Made by a program: the position numbers and the translations under genes
Assembly (NCBI GenBank): GCA_026392265.1
Contig: JAPLCL010000311.1
Location: 1 to 23,626, forward strand
Length of the DNA stretch: 23,626 nt
Origin: Actinomycetota bacterium
Lineage (GTDB): Bacteria > Actinomycetota > Thermoleophilia > UBA2241
Direction of reading: 5' to 3'
In this document: one piece after another, positions 1-7,695 of the stretch
Layout of the letters: every line of letters starts with the position of its first letter
Position numbering within the stretch: the first letter of the stretch is position 1
Notes under the pieces: model-generated
What the model was told of the DNA's origin: nothing
Seen by the model: only the letters and a program-made list of their open reading frames with translations
Databases searched by the model: none

Positions 1-188
1 GCCATCGCCTCGCTCTGGGCCTTGTCGATCTCGTCCTCGTAGACGCCGGAGCGGCCACCGACGAGGTTGCGGCCCAGCGCCTTGAAATCCTTGCCCACGT
101 GGATGCCGTGGATCGCCGTGCCGCTGACGATACCCTTGTACTCGGCGATGGGCCGGCCCTCTACGGTGGAGGTGGTCGTCACGATCAT
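1..188 (-). CDS. YbjQ/UPF0145 family protein, 5' part only
   Basis: The first 62 codons of a minus-strand gene are present and the rest lies beyond base 1. The translation begins MIVTTTSTVEGRPIAEYKGI and contains NLVGGRSGVYEDEIDKA, the recognisable start of the YbjQ/UPF0145 (DUF74) family, small soluble proteins that form ring-shaped pentamers and are described as putative heavy-metal-binding. The molecular role of the family is not settled. The ATG at 188 is preceded by GGGAG at a normal distance. It lies 46 bp downstream of the CPBP protease gene on the same strand, so the two may be co-transcribed. The family call is firm; the function is not. Confidence 0.88.
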   Translation of the reverse strand, partial: MIVTTTSTVEGRPIAEYKGIVSGTAIHGIHVGKDFKALGRNLVGGRSGVYEDEIDKAQSEAM

Positions 189-234
189 GGTCGTCTCCCT
201 GCTCAGCTGTCGAAGAATAAGGGCGTCACGCGCT

Positions 235-1041
235 CTACGCCTGCGCGGGTTGCGCGGCGGGCTTCTTCGACGCGAGGATCTTCTTTGCCCCGACGATCAC
301 CAGGATGAGGGCGATCAGCACGAGCAGCGACTGCAGAAGGCCGGCTCCCGCGGTGGCGATGTCGATCTTGGCCGCCACGGCCCCGGCCTTGCCGGCCACG
401 TGGGTGAAGGAACCGAAGTCCCAGAGCGCGTGGATGACCATGACGACGACGATCGTGCCCGAGATGCGGCGGATGGCGTAGAAGATACTGCCAAGGACGA
501 AGGCGAAGAAGAACTGGCGGATGGTGGGCACGGCGCCCTGACCGAGGATAAGGTTCACGCCGTGCAGGAGGCCGAAAAGGAGCGAGGTGAAGAGCCAGAC
601 TTTGACCTCGCTGTAGCCGCGGCGGAAGCCGACGAGCGCGAGGCCGCGGTAGGTGATCTCCTCGCTGAAGCCGACGCCCGCCGTGCCGAGGGCCAGCCAG
701 GCGATCATCGCGGCGCCCATGTTGCCGAGGTTGCCGTAGTCGATGCCAAGCAGAGTGGCGATGAAGACGAGGATGGGCACGACCAGCAGCCAGCGCGGCG
801 GGCGCGCGGGGTCGGTGGGGAGCTCGCGCAGGACCGGACGCCACCAGCCGAGCAGCGTCGTGACGACGACGAGGACGAGCGTCCCGATGGCGACCGGGAC
901 GACGATCCCCTTGACGATGGTGTCGGTCGTGGTGCCGATCGTGTCGTAGTCAAGGCCGATGATCTTCTCGAGGACGAGGAAGAGGATGCCGTAGCCGATG
1001 CCGATGGCCCAAGCCATGGCGGGTCTGGGCTGGATTCTCAT
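235..1041 (-). CDS. CPBP family intramembrane metalloprotease
   Basis: A 268-aa polytopic membrane protein with the three CPBP (CAAX protease and bacteriocin-processing) signatures: EEITYR with the Glu pair at 127-128 and Arg132, FGLLH ending at His160, and HALWD with His204 and Asp208. These residues make up the metal-dependent active site inside the membrane in the Rce1/CPBP family. Hydrophobic segments lie near residues 12-28, 42-63, 85-100, 108-124, 148-165, 175-205 and 230-252. The ATG at 1041 has AGGGGGAA upstream. Bacterial relatives process peptides or are linked to bacteriocin immunity, but no substrate or bacteriocin gene is visible nearby, so the specific role is unknown. The C-terminus ends in an Ala/Lys/Pro-rich cytoplasmic-looking tail. 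Confidence 0.92.
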   Translation of the reverse strand: MRIQPRPAMAWAIGIGYGILFLVLEKIIGLDYDTIGTTTDTIVKGIVVPVAIGTLVLVVVTTLLGWWRPVLRELPTDPARPPRWLLVVPILVFIATLLGIDYGNLGNMGAAMIAWLALGTAGVGFSEEITYRGLALVGFRRGYSEVKVWLFTSLLFGLLHGVNLILGQGAVPTIRQFFFAFVLGSIFYAIRRISGTIVVVMVIHALWDFGSFTHVAGKAGAVAAKIDIATAGAGLLQSLLVLIALILVIVGAKKILASKKPAAQPAQA

Positions 1042-1250
1042 GATGTGGTTTCCCCCTGGTGTCGACCGACCGCGCGGATTCGATTTGCACTGTCAGACAA
1101 GTGTTATTCGAAACGCATCGTTCCCGCTCGTGCCGACGGACAAACGGTCGTGCAGCGCGGCAAGCGCACGTCCGCTCCCGGCCAGGCCCGCGCCTGTAGT
1201 ACCATCTGCCGGCAGTCAAGACCGGCAGGTCCGTCGAGAAGGAGTCGTTC

Positions 1251-1958
1251 ATGCCCGAAGGCAACGTCAACGCCGAGATCGCGAACCACCTGCGAGAGCA
1301 GGGCGAGCATAGCGAGCCCGCCGCGGACCGGCCCAGCAAGCGGCGCATCGAGACGATCGAGATCCTCGAAGCGGTCCTGCTCGCTATCGTGGCGATCGTG
1401 ACCGCCCTGAGCGGCTACCAGGCGGCGCGCTGGGACGGCGAGAGCGCCAAGGAGTACGCCACGTCCTCCCGCCTGCGCACAGAGGCCCAGAGCACCGCGC
1501 TCACCGCCAACCAGACGCTCATCTACAACGCCGGCAACTTCACCGCCTGGCTGCAGGCCTATGATGCCGGCGACAAGAGCCTGCAAGACCTCCTCGAACG
1601 CCGCTTCACGCCCGAGTACAAGGTAGCCTTCGACGCCTGGGTCGCGATCGACGGAATGAACGACCCAAGCGCGCCCCCCGGCCCGCGCTACATGGAGGAG
1701 TACGAGGATCCCCTCACGGAGAAGGCGGCCGAGCAGAACAAGGAGGCGTCGCATGCGTTCGATCTGGGCGTCGACTACCGCGCCACCGGCGAGCACTACG
1801 TGCGCATCACCGTCGTCCTCGCCGCGGTGCTGTTCCTGATCGCCATCGGGCAGCGCTTCAAGGTCCGTGGCGTGCGCTACTCGGTCAACATCGTCGCCGG
1901 GATCTTCCTCGTGTACTGCCTGTACCTGTTCGCGATCTACCCGCACCTCGTGGGGTAG
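1251..1958 (+). CDS. Conserved membrane protein of unknown function
   Basis: A 235-aa protein I cannot assign to a named family. It has a charged N-terminus (1-35), one membrane segment at about 36-55 (EAVLLAIVAIVTALSGYQAA) followed by RWDGE, a soluble middle of about 130 residues rich in Glu, Ala and Tyr with the run PSAPPGPRYMEEYEDP, and two closely spaced C-terminal membrane segments near 186-201 and 210-230. This 1+2 arrangement with a large loop suggests an inner-membrane protein, perhaps a scaffold or sensor, but no catalytic motif is visible. The start is supported by GAAGGAG about 7 bases before the ATG. A TACCAT hexamer at 1200-1205 could be a -10. It is transcribed away from the CPBP gene and converges on otsA. 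Confidence 0.8.
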   Translation: MPEGNVNAEIANHLREQGEHSEPAADRPSKRRIETIEILEAVLLAIVAIVTALSGYQAARWDGESAKEYATSSRLRTEAQSTALTANQTLIYNAGNFTAWLQAYDAGDKSLQDLLERRFTPEYKVAFDAWVAIDGMNDPSAPPGPRYMEEYEDPLTEKAAEQNKEASHAFDLGVDYRATGEHYVRITVVLAAVLFLIAIGQRFKVRGVRYSVNIVAGIFLVYCLYLFAIYPHLVG

Positions 1959-1981
1959 TGGCTGCCGCGTCCGGCCGAGAG

Positions 1982-2014
1982 GCGGGCGGCTGAGGCCAAG
2001 CCTCCTCCGCCCGC
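1982..2014. terminator. Bidirectional hairpin terminator between convergent genes
   Basis: A perfect 8-bp outer stem (GCGGGCGG at 1982-1989 with CCGCCCGC at 2007-2014) encloses a 2x2 internal mismatch, a 5-bp inner stem (GAGGC/GCCTC) and a CAA loop. It lies exactly between the stop of the membrane-protein gene and the stop of otsA, which converge here. There is no long T-run, which is common for terminators in high-GC actinobacteria. Termination is inferred from structure and position. Confidence 0.7.
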
Positions 2015-2024
2015 GAGGCGCAGG

Positions 2025-3536
2025 TCAGCTGCCGGCGTCGAGTTTGGCGGCGATGTCGTCGAACTGTGCCGCCACCCATTTCTCGATGCTGTTCGTGTCG
2101 ACCACGCGGCGGATGGCCTCGGCCCGGTCGTGCTTCTCGGCGGCCGGCATCGTCAGAGCGTCGTAGATCGCCGCAGCCTGCTGCTCGATGTCGAACGGGT
2201 TGACGGCCACGGCGAACATGCCGATCTCCTCAAAGGCCCCCGTGTTCTCGCTGAGGATGAGCACGCCGTCGCGGGAGTTGACCACCGGCCCCTCTTTGGC
2301 GACCAGGTTCATGCCGTCGAAGATGGCATTGACCATCAGCGCGTCGTAGTGCCGGTAGGCGGCCAGCGTCTGCGGGAAGTTGTCCTCGATGCGCAGGTCG
2401 ATGGGCATCCAGTCGGTATTGCCGTGCTTGGTGTTGATCTGCTCCACGGCGCGCATGACGCGCTCCCGGTAGACCACGTACTCCTCCACGTCCTCGCGTG
2501 ACGGCTGCAGCAGGGCGAGGAAGGTGATGCGATCCTTGAATTCGGGGTGCAGGTCGAGAAAGCGGTCGAAGGCGACAAACCCGCGGATCACGTTCTTGCT
2601 GAGGTCGAGGCGATCCACGCGCAGCAGGAGGAACTCCCGACGGCGCTTGAGCAGGCTGCGCTCCGCGTCCGCCACCCGCTGCGCCGTGGCGGCCTTACGC
2701 AGCTCGTTCGGGTCGATCGACACCGGGTAGGCGCGCACCCACACTTCGCGGCCCTCGTAGCTCACCCCCAGTCGCCGCTCGTCGACCTCCAGGTCGAGCA
2801 GGTCGCGGCAGCCCTGCAGGAAGTTCACGGCATAGTGACGCGTGTGGAAAGCCACGACGTCGTTACCGAGCAAGCCGGTGAAGACCGCCCGGCGCATGTG
2901 CTCAGGCAGCACGAGCCAGGCGTCGCTCTGCGCCCAGGGGATGTGCACGAACTGATGGATGAAGGCGCCGGGGACGGCGGCGCGCACCAGCGGCGCGACG
3001 CCGTAGAGGTGGTAGTCGTGGAGCATGACGAGGGCGCCGGGGCCGGCGGCCGGAACGTCCGCCGCGGCGGCGCCCGCCACGCCCGCGCCCAGCTCGGCGG
3101 CGATGGCTCGCGCGAAGAGCCGCTGCACCGGCAGGTAGCCGTGCTCCCAGGCGTCGACCTCGTTGGGCGAGATGTCCGGGTGCCGCCCGAGGTCCCACAG
3201 ATAGTGCTGGATGAACCACAGGATCGGGTTGGCGATGATGTTGTAGTACTTGTCGTAGACGTCGTGGGCGACACCGACGTAGTGCACGCGGTACGCGTCG
3301 CCGTCGAGCTCGACCTCGACCGCCCGGCCCTCGGCGGCAAGGCGCTCTTCTTCGTCGCCCACCGCGGTGGCGACCCAGGTGCCCGGGTGTTTGCGCAGCA
3401 GCTCGGTGAGGACCGTCACGAGGCCGCCGGGTCCGCGCGTCACAACCGGCTCCCCGGAGGGATCGCTGTGGAACGAGACTGGGCCGCGGTTGGCGGCCGC
3501 CACGAGACGGCGTCCTGCGAGATCGTCTGCATGCAC
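2025..3536 (-). CDS. otsA: Trehalose-6-phosphate synthase (GT20)
   Basis: A 503-aa GT20 retaining glycosyltransferase that should transfer glucose from a nucleotide sugar (UDP- or ADP/GDP-glucose) to glucose-6-phosphate, giving trehalose-6-phosphate. Visible family landmarks are NRGPV at 16-20, the glycine-rich GPGGL at 35-39, HDYHL at 173-177 (the acceptor-site Asp174), RVDRLDLSK at 306-314 with the phosphate/sugar-nucleotide-binding Arg309 and Lys314, and DGMNLVAKE at 407-415. All key residues known from E. coli OtsA appear conserved. The start is GTG at 3536, with AGGGGG a few bases upstream; an insertion near 150-167 (Ala/Gly-rich) makes it slightly longer than E. coli OtsA. It follows treT by 61 bp on the same strand, so both are probably one transcript. 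No trehalose-phosphatase (otsB) is present here. Confidence 0.94.
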   Translation of the reverse strand: MHADDLAGRRLVAAANRGPVSFHSDPSGEPVVTRGPGGLVTVLTELLRKHPGTWVATAVGDEEERLAAEGRAVEVELDGDAYRVHYVGVAHDVYDKYYNIIANPILWFIQHYLWDLGRHPDISPNEVDAWEHGYLPVQRLFARAIAAELGAGVAGAAAADVPAAGPGALVMLHDYHLYGVAPLVRAAVPGAFIHQFVHIPWAQSDAWLVLPEHMRRAVFTGLLGNDVVAFHTRHYAVNFLQGCRDLLDLEVDERRLGVSYEGREVWVRAYPVSIDPNELRKAATAQRVADAERSLLKRRREFLLLRVDRLDLSKNVIRGFVAFDRFLDLHPEFKDRITFLALLQPSREDVEEYVVYRERVMRAVEQINTKHGNTDWMPIDLRIEDNFPQTLAAYRHYDALMVNAIFDGMNLVAKEGPVVNSRDGVLILSENTGAFEEIGMFAVAVNPFDIEQQAAAIYDALTMPAAEKHDRAEAIRRVVDTNSIEKWVAAQFDDIAAKLDAGS

Positions 3537-3597
3537 GCCGTGCCCCCTGCGTCGCGGTGTGGTCCGGCCGGAGCGGCGCAGCGGCGCCGGCCGAGCG

Positions 3598-4851
3598 TTA
3601 CCGACCTATCTTACCCGCCTGCAGGTCGGAGAAGAGCCGCAGATCGTCGCGCAGCAGCCGTGGCGTAAGGAACTCGCGGCGCACGTGCTCCTTGCCCACA
3701 AGGGCCATGCGGCGATGCTTCTCGGGGTCCGCCAGGACCTGCAGGCAGCGCTCCGCGCACTGGGCCGCGGACTTGACGAGATACCCGGTAACGCCGTCCT
3801 CGATCTGCAGCGGGATGCCCCCCACGTCGCCGCCGATCGTGGGTCGGCCCTTCCACAGACCCTCGGTGACGGTGAGCCCGAAGCCCTCACGCGTGGACTT
3901 CTGCACGATCACGTCGGCGTGGCTCTGGAAGGCGTTGATCTCCACCGAGCCCACGTTATCGAGATTGGAGAGGATGAACACATCGGGGTCGGCGGCCACG
4001 TACTCGATCACCTTCTCGAGGTACTCCCAGCCTTCCGGGTCGTCACTGGCCATCGAGCCGACGAGCGCGAGTTGCATGGCGGGGTACTTCGCCTTGACGG
4101 TGCGGTACACGTCGACGACGCCCAGCGGGTCCTTCCAGGGGTCAAAACGCGAGACCTGCAGCAGAAGGGGTCGCTCCACGTCGATGCCGAACTGACGCAC
4201 GATGTAGGCGGCGTCCTCTGGTGAGAGCCTCATGTTCTTGGGCGCCAGAGGGTCGATGGTCGGGGCGATCTCGCGGACCGGCACGGTAAGACCCTGCGGC
4301 ACGTAGTCGCGCAGGGTGTAGACGGCCGCGTCGTAGCGGTTGATGAACGGGAGCAGGTAGTCGTAAAGCCCTTGATCAGGCGTGGACGTGTCGATGTGGC
4401 AGCGCCAGATCCACCAGGCCGAGCGGTCCTGGCTCAAGGTAACGTAGTCGCGCATGGCGAGCGGCTGAGGGTCGTGGATCACGACGAAGTCGTAGGCGCG
4501 CGTGAGGTCGGCGGCGTTGGCGCGGCAGACGCTCTCGTAGAGTTCCCGCGCCTCGACAGAGAAGTCGACGGCATGGCTCTGCAGGCCGTTGTGGAAGCTC
4601 TTGGTCACGTTGTAGAACTCGGGCGGCGCCGCGATCACCTGCCACTCGGCCGGCAGGCCGACGTCGGAGGTGAGCGGCACCAGGGTGTGGAGGATCTCGG
4701 CCACGCCGCCGCCGAAGGCCGTGGCGTTGACGTGAAGGACGCGTTTGCCGCGGAGGCCGGCGGCGAGCTCGTCGATCTCGGCCATGAGCTCCGGAGGGAC
4801 GATAGAGCGGTAGTCCGCCAGGACCTTGTGGCCGACGTTGACCTCGTGCAT
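3598..4851 (-). CDS. treT: TreT-type trehalose synthase (GT4 glycosyltransferase)
   Basis: A 417-aa GT4-fold enzyme whose pattern matches archaeal/bacterial trehalose glycosyltransferring synthase TreT (NDP-glucose + glucose to trehalose, reversible) and the related trehalose phosphorylases. Landmarks: LADYRSI at 11-17, VNATAFGGGVAEI at 41-53, KSFHN at 84-88, IHDPQP at 125-130, WRCHID at 149-154, SRFDPWKD at 234-241, and the nucleotide-sugar signature REGFGLTVTE at 321-330. The ATG at 4851 is chosen over an in-frame upstream start at 4995 because GGAGG lies just before it and the upstream 48 codons are Arg/Ala-rich with no family similarity. It is the first gene of a pair with otsA, giving two independent routes to trehalose, a compatible solute and reserve. 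TreP versus TreT cannot be separated by eye. Confidence 0.85.
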   Translation of the reverse strand: MHEVNVGHKVLADYRSIVPPELMAEIDELAAGLRGKRVLHVNATAFGGGVAEILHTLVPLTSDVGLPAEWQVIAAPPEFYNVTKSFHNGLQSHAVDFSVEARELYESVCRANAADLTRAYDFVVIHDPQPLAMRDYVTLSQDRSAWWIWRCHIDTSTPDQGLYDYLLPFINRYDAAVYTLRDYVPQGLTVPVREIAPTIDPLAPKNMRLSPEDAAYIVRQFGIDVERPLLLQVSRFDPWKDPLGVVDVYRTVKAKYPAMQLALVGSMASDDPEGWEYLEKVIEYVAADPDVFILSNLDNVGSVEINAFQSHADVIVQKSTREGFGLTVTEGLWKGRPTIGGDVGGIPLQIEDGVTGYLVKSAAQCAERCLQVLADPEKHRRMALVGKEHVRREFLTPRLLRDDLRLFSDLQAGKIGR

Positions 4852-4964
4852 GGGACCTCCGTGACGGCGGGCATCGCAGCCTGCCGGGTGTCGCAGGGAC
4901 GGTACGGCCGCGGCGGCGCAGCCGGCCCGCGGCGCCGCAAGTACATCACAACGGAGGCGTCGGC

Positions 4965-4970
4965 TAAACT
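4965..4970 (+). promoter_or_regulatory. -10 hexamer suggesting a leaderless start for the hydrolase
   Basis: TAAACT (TANNNT class) ends six bases before the GTG at 4977, so transcription would begin at or next to the start codon. No Shine-Dalgarno sequence lies at a useful distance; the only GGAGG is over 20 bases upstream. There is no convincing -35. Confidence 0.4.
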
Positions 4971-4976
4971 CAGGCT

Positions 4977-5717
4977 GTGCGCACGTCCTCAACACCCACG
5001 CCGGAGAGGCTCAGCATCGCCTCCGACAGAACCGAACTGGCCGGCCTGCTCTTCCGCCCGGCCGGCCGCCCGCGCGGCGCCTTGCTGGTGTGCCACGGCG
5101 CCGGCAGCCGCAAGGAGAACCACGGCATCATGGGCGAACAGGCGGCCGCGGCCGGACTGGCCGCGCTGACTTTCGACTTCCGCGGCCACGGCGAGAGCGA
5201 CGGCGTGCTGGGCCCGGAGGGCTGGCACGACGCGGTCGCGGCCGGTGAGGCGCTGCTGGCCGCCAGCGCTGCGCCGTGGCTGGCGGCGCGCGGGGCCAGC
5301 ATGGGAGGGTGCTTCCTGCTGCTGGCGGCGCGCGCCCACCCGGACCTCTTTCGTTCGCTGGTACTCCTCTGCCCCGCGGACGGCCCGTCCCTGCTCGCCG
5401 GCCTCGACGACCTCGAGCGGCTCGAGCGCGCCGGCGACCCCGACCGCGAGTACTACGGCCGCTTCGACGCAGTCGCCTGGAGGCCGTATCTGCAGGCGCT
5501 CGACCTGGTCGCCGCGGCGCGCGGCCTGCCGCGCGTGCTCCTCGCGCACGCCCGCGACGACGAGGCCGTGCCCTTCGCACACAGCGAGCACCTGGCGGCC
5601 GTGCTGGCCGCCCCGACGCGCTTCATCGCCCTGGATGAAGGCGGCCACCACGGCCCCGGGCGCTCGCCCGAGGTCGCGAGGGCGACGCTCGACTGGGTCC
5701 TGTGGAACGGCGGCTGA
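4977..5717 (+). CDS. Alpha/beta hydrolase
   Basis: A 246-aa single-domain alpha/beta hydrolase of the dienelactone-hydrolase/serine-aminopeptidase type. The oxyanion-side HGAGS motif is at 40-44, FDFRGHGES at 66-74, the nucleophile elbow GASMGG at 106-111 with Ser108, the probable acid in HARDDEAVPF (Asp194 or Asp195), and the catalytic His in GGHHGPG (224/225). This is a complete Ser-Asp-His set, so an active esterase or peptidase-like hydrolase is expected, but the substrate cannot be read from sequence. No signal peptide is seen, so it is probably cytoplasmic. It starts with GTG, has no usable ribosome-binding site, and is preceded at six bases by a TAAACT hexamer. It is divergent from treT and converges on the methyltransferase gene. 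Confidence 0.9.
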   Translation: MRTSSTPTPERLSIASDRTELAGLLFRPAGRPRGALLVCHGAGSRKENHGIMGEQAAAAGLAALTFDFRGHGESDGVLGPEGWHDAVAAGEALLAASAAPWLAARGASMGGCFLLLAARAHPDLFRSLVLLCPADGPSLLAGLDDLERLERAGDPDREYYGRFDAVAWRPYLQALDLVAAARGLPRVLLAHARDDEAVPFAHSEHLAAVLAAPTRFIALDEGGHHGPGRSPEVARATLDWVLWNGG

Positions 5718-5762
5718 GCGGCCCGCCGACTGCGCCTGGCGGTGTCCGGCTCGCCCGACGAC

Positions 5763-6395
5763 TCAGGCTTGGACCGTCAACCGACGCACACGCCGTCGGA
5801 AGACGCCGACGAAGGCACGGAAGTCGGTGTCTGGCGTCTGCCCGAACACGTCTCCCCTGATCTCGACGGTCTCGAAGTACGGCTCGATAGCCAGGGCCAT
5901 GTCCGCAAGGGTCAGGCGCGGCAGGCCGAGGTCGTGCACCCTCTCGGGAGAATCGCCGTTGTCGCTGCTGCCGGAGATGTCGATCCACAGGCCGGCCGGC
6001 CTCAGGGCCGCTGCCACTGTGGCAGCAAACCGGGAGCGACCGGCACCGTCGGCGAAGCCGTGGAAGCAGCCGCGATCGAAGACGACATCGAGGTCCTCCC
6101 GGCCACCGGCAAAGAAATCGGCGACGCGGAGCTCGCAGCTCACCCCGGCGGCGGCGCGTCGAGCTTCTGCCGTCTCGATCGCCGACGGGCTGACATCGAT
6201 GCCGACGACGCGGTAGCCGAGACTCGCAAGCCGCAGCGCGTTCGTCCCCAGGCCACAGCCCACGTCGAGGATCGTCGCCTCAGAGGGCACGAAGCGCCGC
6301 ATGAGCTCTTCCAGCCCGTGCCAGGGGTGCGGGTCTTCCCAGGGCGTGTCTCCCCGGCGGAAGCGGGCCTCAAAGTCCGTGGTCAGCTGCTTCAT
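5763..6395 (-). CDS. Class I SAM-dependent methyltransferase
   Basis: A 210-aa Rossmann-fold methyltransferase. Motif I is ILDVGCGLGTNALRLA (42-57), and the acidic residue binding the SAM ribose is in VVGIDVSPSAIE (Asp67). The N-terminal FEARFRRGDTPWED resembles the TehB/thiopurine methyltransferase-like group, whose members act on small electrophilic or metalloid substrates. Motif II/III positions fall in DLDVVFDRGCFH and ALRPAGLWIDISG. The acceptor is unknown. The ATG at 6395 overlaps the TGA of the upstream DJ-1/HAD fusion gene as ATGA, so the two are almost certainly translationally coupled and expected to work together. Confidence 0.9.
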   Translation of the reverse strand: MKQLTTDFEARFRRGDTPWEDPHPWHGLEELMRRFVPSEATILDVGCGLGTNALRLASLGYRVVGIDVSPSAIETAEARRAAAGVSCELRVADFFAGGREDLDVVFDRGCFHGFADGAGRSRFAATVAAALRPAGLWIDISGSSDNGDSPERVHDLGLPRLTLADMALAIEPYFETVEIRGDVFGQTPDTDFRAFVGVFRRRVRRLTVQA

Positions 6396-7600
6396 GCTGC
6401 TCCCAGCTCTCGCAGGGCCCCAAGGACCTCCGGCAGCGAGCCGACGACAGCGGCGGCGAGCTCGCGGATGACCGGCGACGGCTCCACGAGGTCCGGGACC
6501 ATCACCGGGATCATCCCGGCGGCGGCCGCTGATCTGATGCCCGCCTCCGAGTCTTCGAGGACGACGCAGTCTGCAGGGGCTACTCCAAGGCGCTCGGCGG
6601 CGCGCAGGAAGAGGTCCGGAGCCGGCTTGCCTCGCGCGACCTCGTCGCCGCCCACGACGACGGCGAACCGCGCAAGCAGGCCGACGCTTGACAGACGACG
6701 CGCGACCTCGGCCTGGGCGGTCGAGCTCGCCACCGCGGTGAGCATGCCCAAATCGTCGATATCGTCGAGAAGAGCCACCAGACCCTCCTTCAAAGGCGGG
6801 CCGAGCGTGAGCATCTCCTGCAGATAGCGGGCCTTGGCCGCCTCGACGTCCTTAATCGGCAGGTCGGGACCCAGGGCGTCGACGAAGGTCTGGCATGCGG
6901 CCTCTACGGTGCGACCCACCGCGGTGAGATAGACGCTGTCGTCGAGGGCGTAGCCATGCTCCGCCATGGCGCGCCGCCAGGCATCACGGGCAAGCCGCTC
7001 GGTGTCGAACATGAGGCCGTCCATGTCGAAGATGACGGCCTTCACGGCCACTGGCCTGTCGCTGCCGATACCTGCTGGACCGCCGCCCTCACGATACGCC
7101 AGCAACTCGACGATGCGCTGTCCGAACAGCGTCGAGCTCTTGGGCCCGTTTGCCGTGACGATAGTGCCGTCGACCGTCACGCCGGGGCCTGCATAGGTGG
7201 CTCCGCACGCCTCGATGGTCCGCGCTTCGCTGCCAGCCACGGTCGCCGCGCGACCCTGGAGAACGCCAGCGTTGCCGAGGATGACCGGCGCCAGGCAGAT
7301 CGCGCCCAGCACCTTCGCACTGTCCGCCGCTTCACGAGCGAGCCGGAGTGCGTCCTCGTCTCGCCACAGCAGCCTGGAACCGCCGCCGCCCACGAACACG
7401 ATCGCGTCGTAGTCCGCGGCTCGTTGCGCATCGAGCGCTGCCTCCGCGTACACTCGTCCGCCGCGCGACCCTGGGCATTCGCCGACACGCATGCTCGCGA
7501 CCACAACGTGGTGGCCGCCTGCCTCGACCACGGCGCGCGTGTCGAAGAGCTCCTCGTCCCGAAAGCGCTCGGGCGGGACGACCATGAGGACTCTGCCCAC
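6392..7600 (-). CDS. DJ-1/PfpI - HAD hydrolase fusion protein
   Basis: A 402-aa protein with two complete domains in one reading frame. Residues 1 to about 172 form a DJ-1/PfpI (class I glutamine amidotransferase-like) domain: VPPERFRDEELFDTRAV near the start, DAIVFVGGGGSR at 65-76 and the nucleophile elbow AICLAPV with Cys102. After a short linker (about 170-185), residues 186-402 form a HAD-superfamily IA phosphatase/phosphomutase-like domain: DMDG at 192-195 (nucleophile Asp192), VASST at 290-294, GKPAPD with Lys325, and VLEDS with the acidic pair at 349-350. The start is GTG 7600 because GGGAGG precedes it at 5 bases; an upstream in-frame start at 7642 lacks support. DJ-1 relatives include glyoxalase/deglycase and peptidase-like proteins; HAD-IA enzymes hydrolyse sugar or other small phosphates. 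The joint substrate is unknown. Confidence 0.88.
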   Translation of the reverse strand: MGRVLMVVPPERFRDEELFDTRAVVEAGGHHVVVASMRVGECPGSRGGRVYAEAALDAQRAADYDAIVFVGGGGSRLLWRDEDALRLAREAADSAKVLGAICLAPVILGNAGVLQGRAATVAGSEARTIEACGATYAGPGVTVDGTIVTANGPKSSTLFGQRIVELLAYREGGGPAGIGSDRPVAVKAVIFDMDGLMFDTERLARDAWRRAMAEHGYALDDSVYLTAVGRTVEAACQTFVDALGPDLPIKDVEAAKARYLQEMLTLGPPLKEGLVALLDDIDDLGMLTAVASSTAQAEVARRLSSVGLLARFAVVVGGDEVARGKPAPDLFLRAAERLGVAPADCVVLEDSEAGIRSAAAAGMIPVMVPDLVEPSPVIRELAAAVVGSLPEVLGALRELGAA

Positions 7601-7671
7601 GATACCTCCCTGCGTCACGCCCTCCGGGCTGGGTCGACGCACGACGCGTGACCTGTACGCCCAGCGCTACG

Positions 7672-7677
7672 AGTATA
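7672..7677 (-). promoter_or_regulatory. Possible -10 for the fusion/methyltransferase operon
   Basis: TATACT on the minus strand differs from TATAAT at one position and lies about 70 bp upstream of the GTG at 7600. No good -35 is seen 16-18 bp further upstream, so support is only the hexamer and its place in a short intergenic gap. Confidence 0.28.
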
Positions 7678-7695
7678 TCGAAGCGCTCCAGCGCA

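Noticed and set aside
67..1401. A 444-codon frame opposite the CPBP protease
   Set aside because: It is composed of Asp/Glu/Arg-rich complement sequence with no domain, crossing two real genes.
4852..4995. 48-codon upstream extension of treT
   Set aside because: The residues are Arg/Ala/Cys-rich and non-conserved, while GGAGG and the family N-terminus support ATG 4851.
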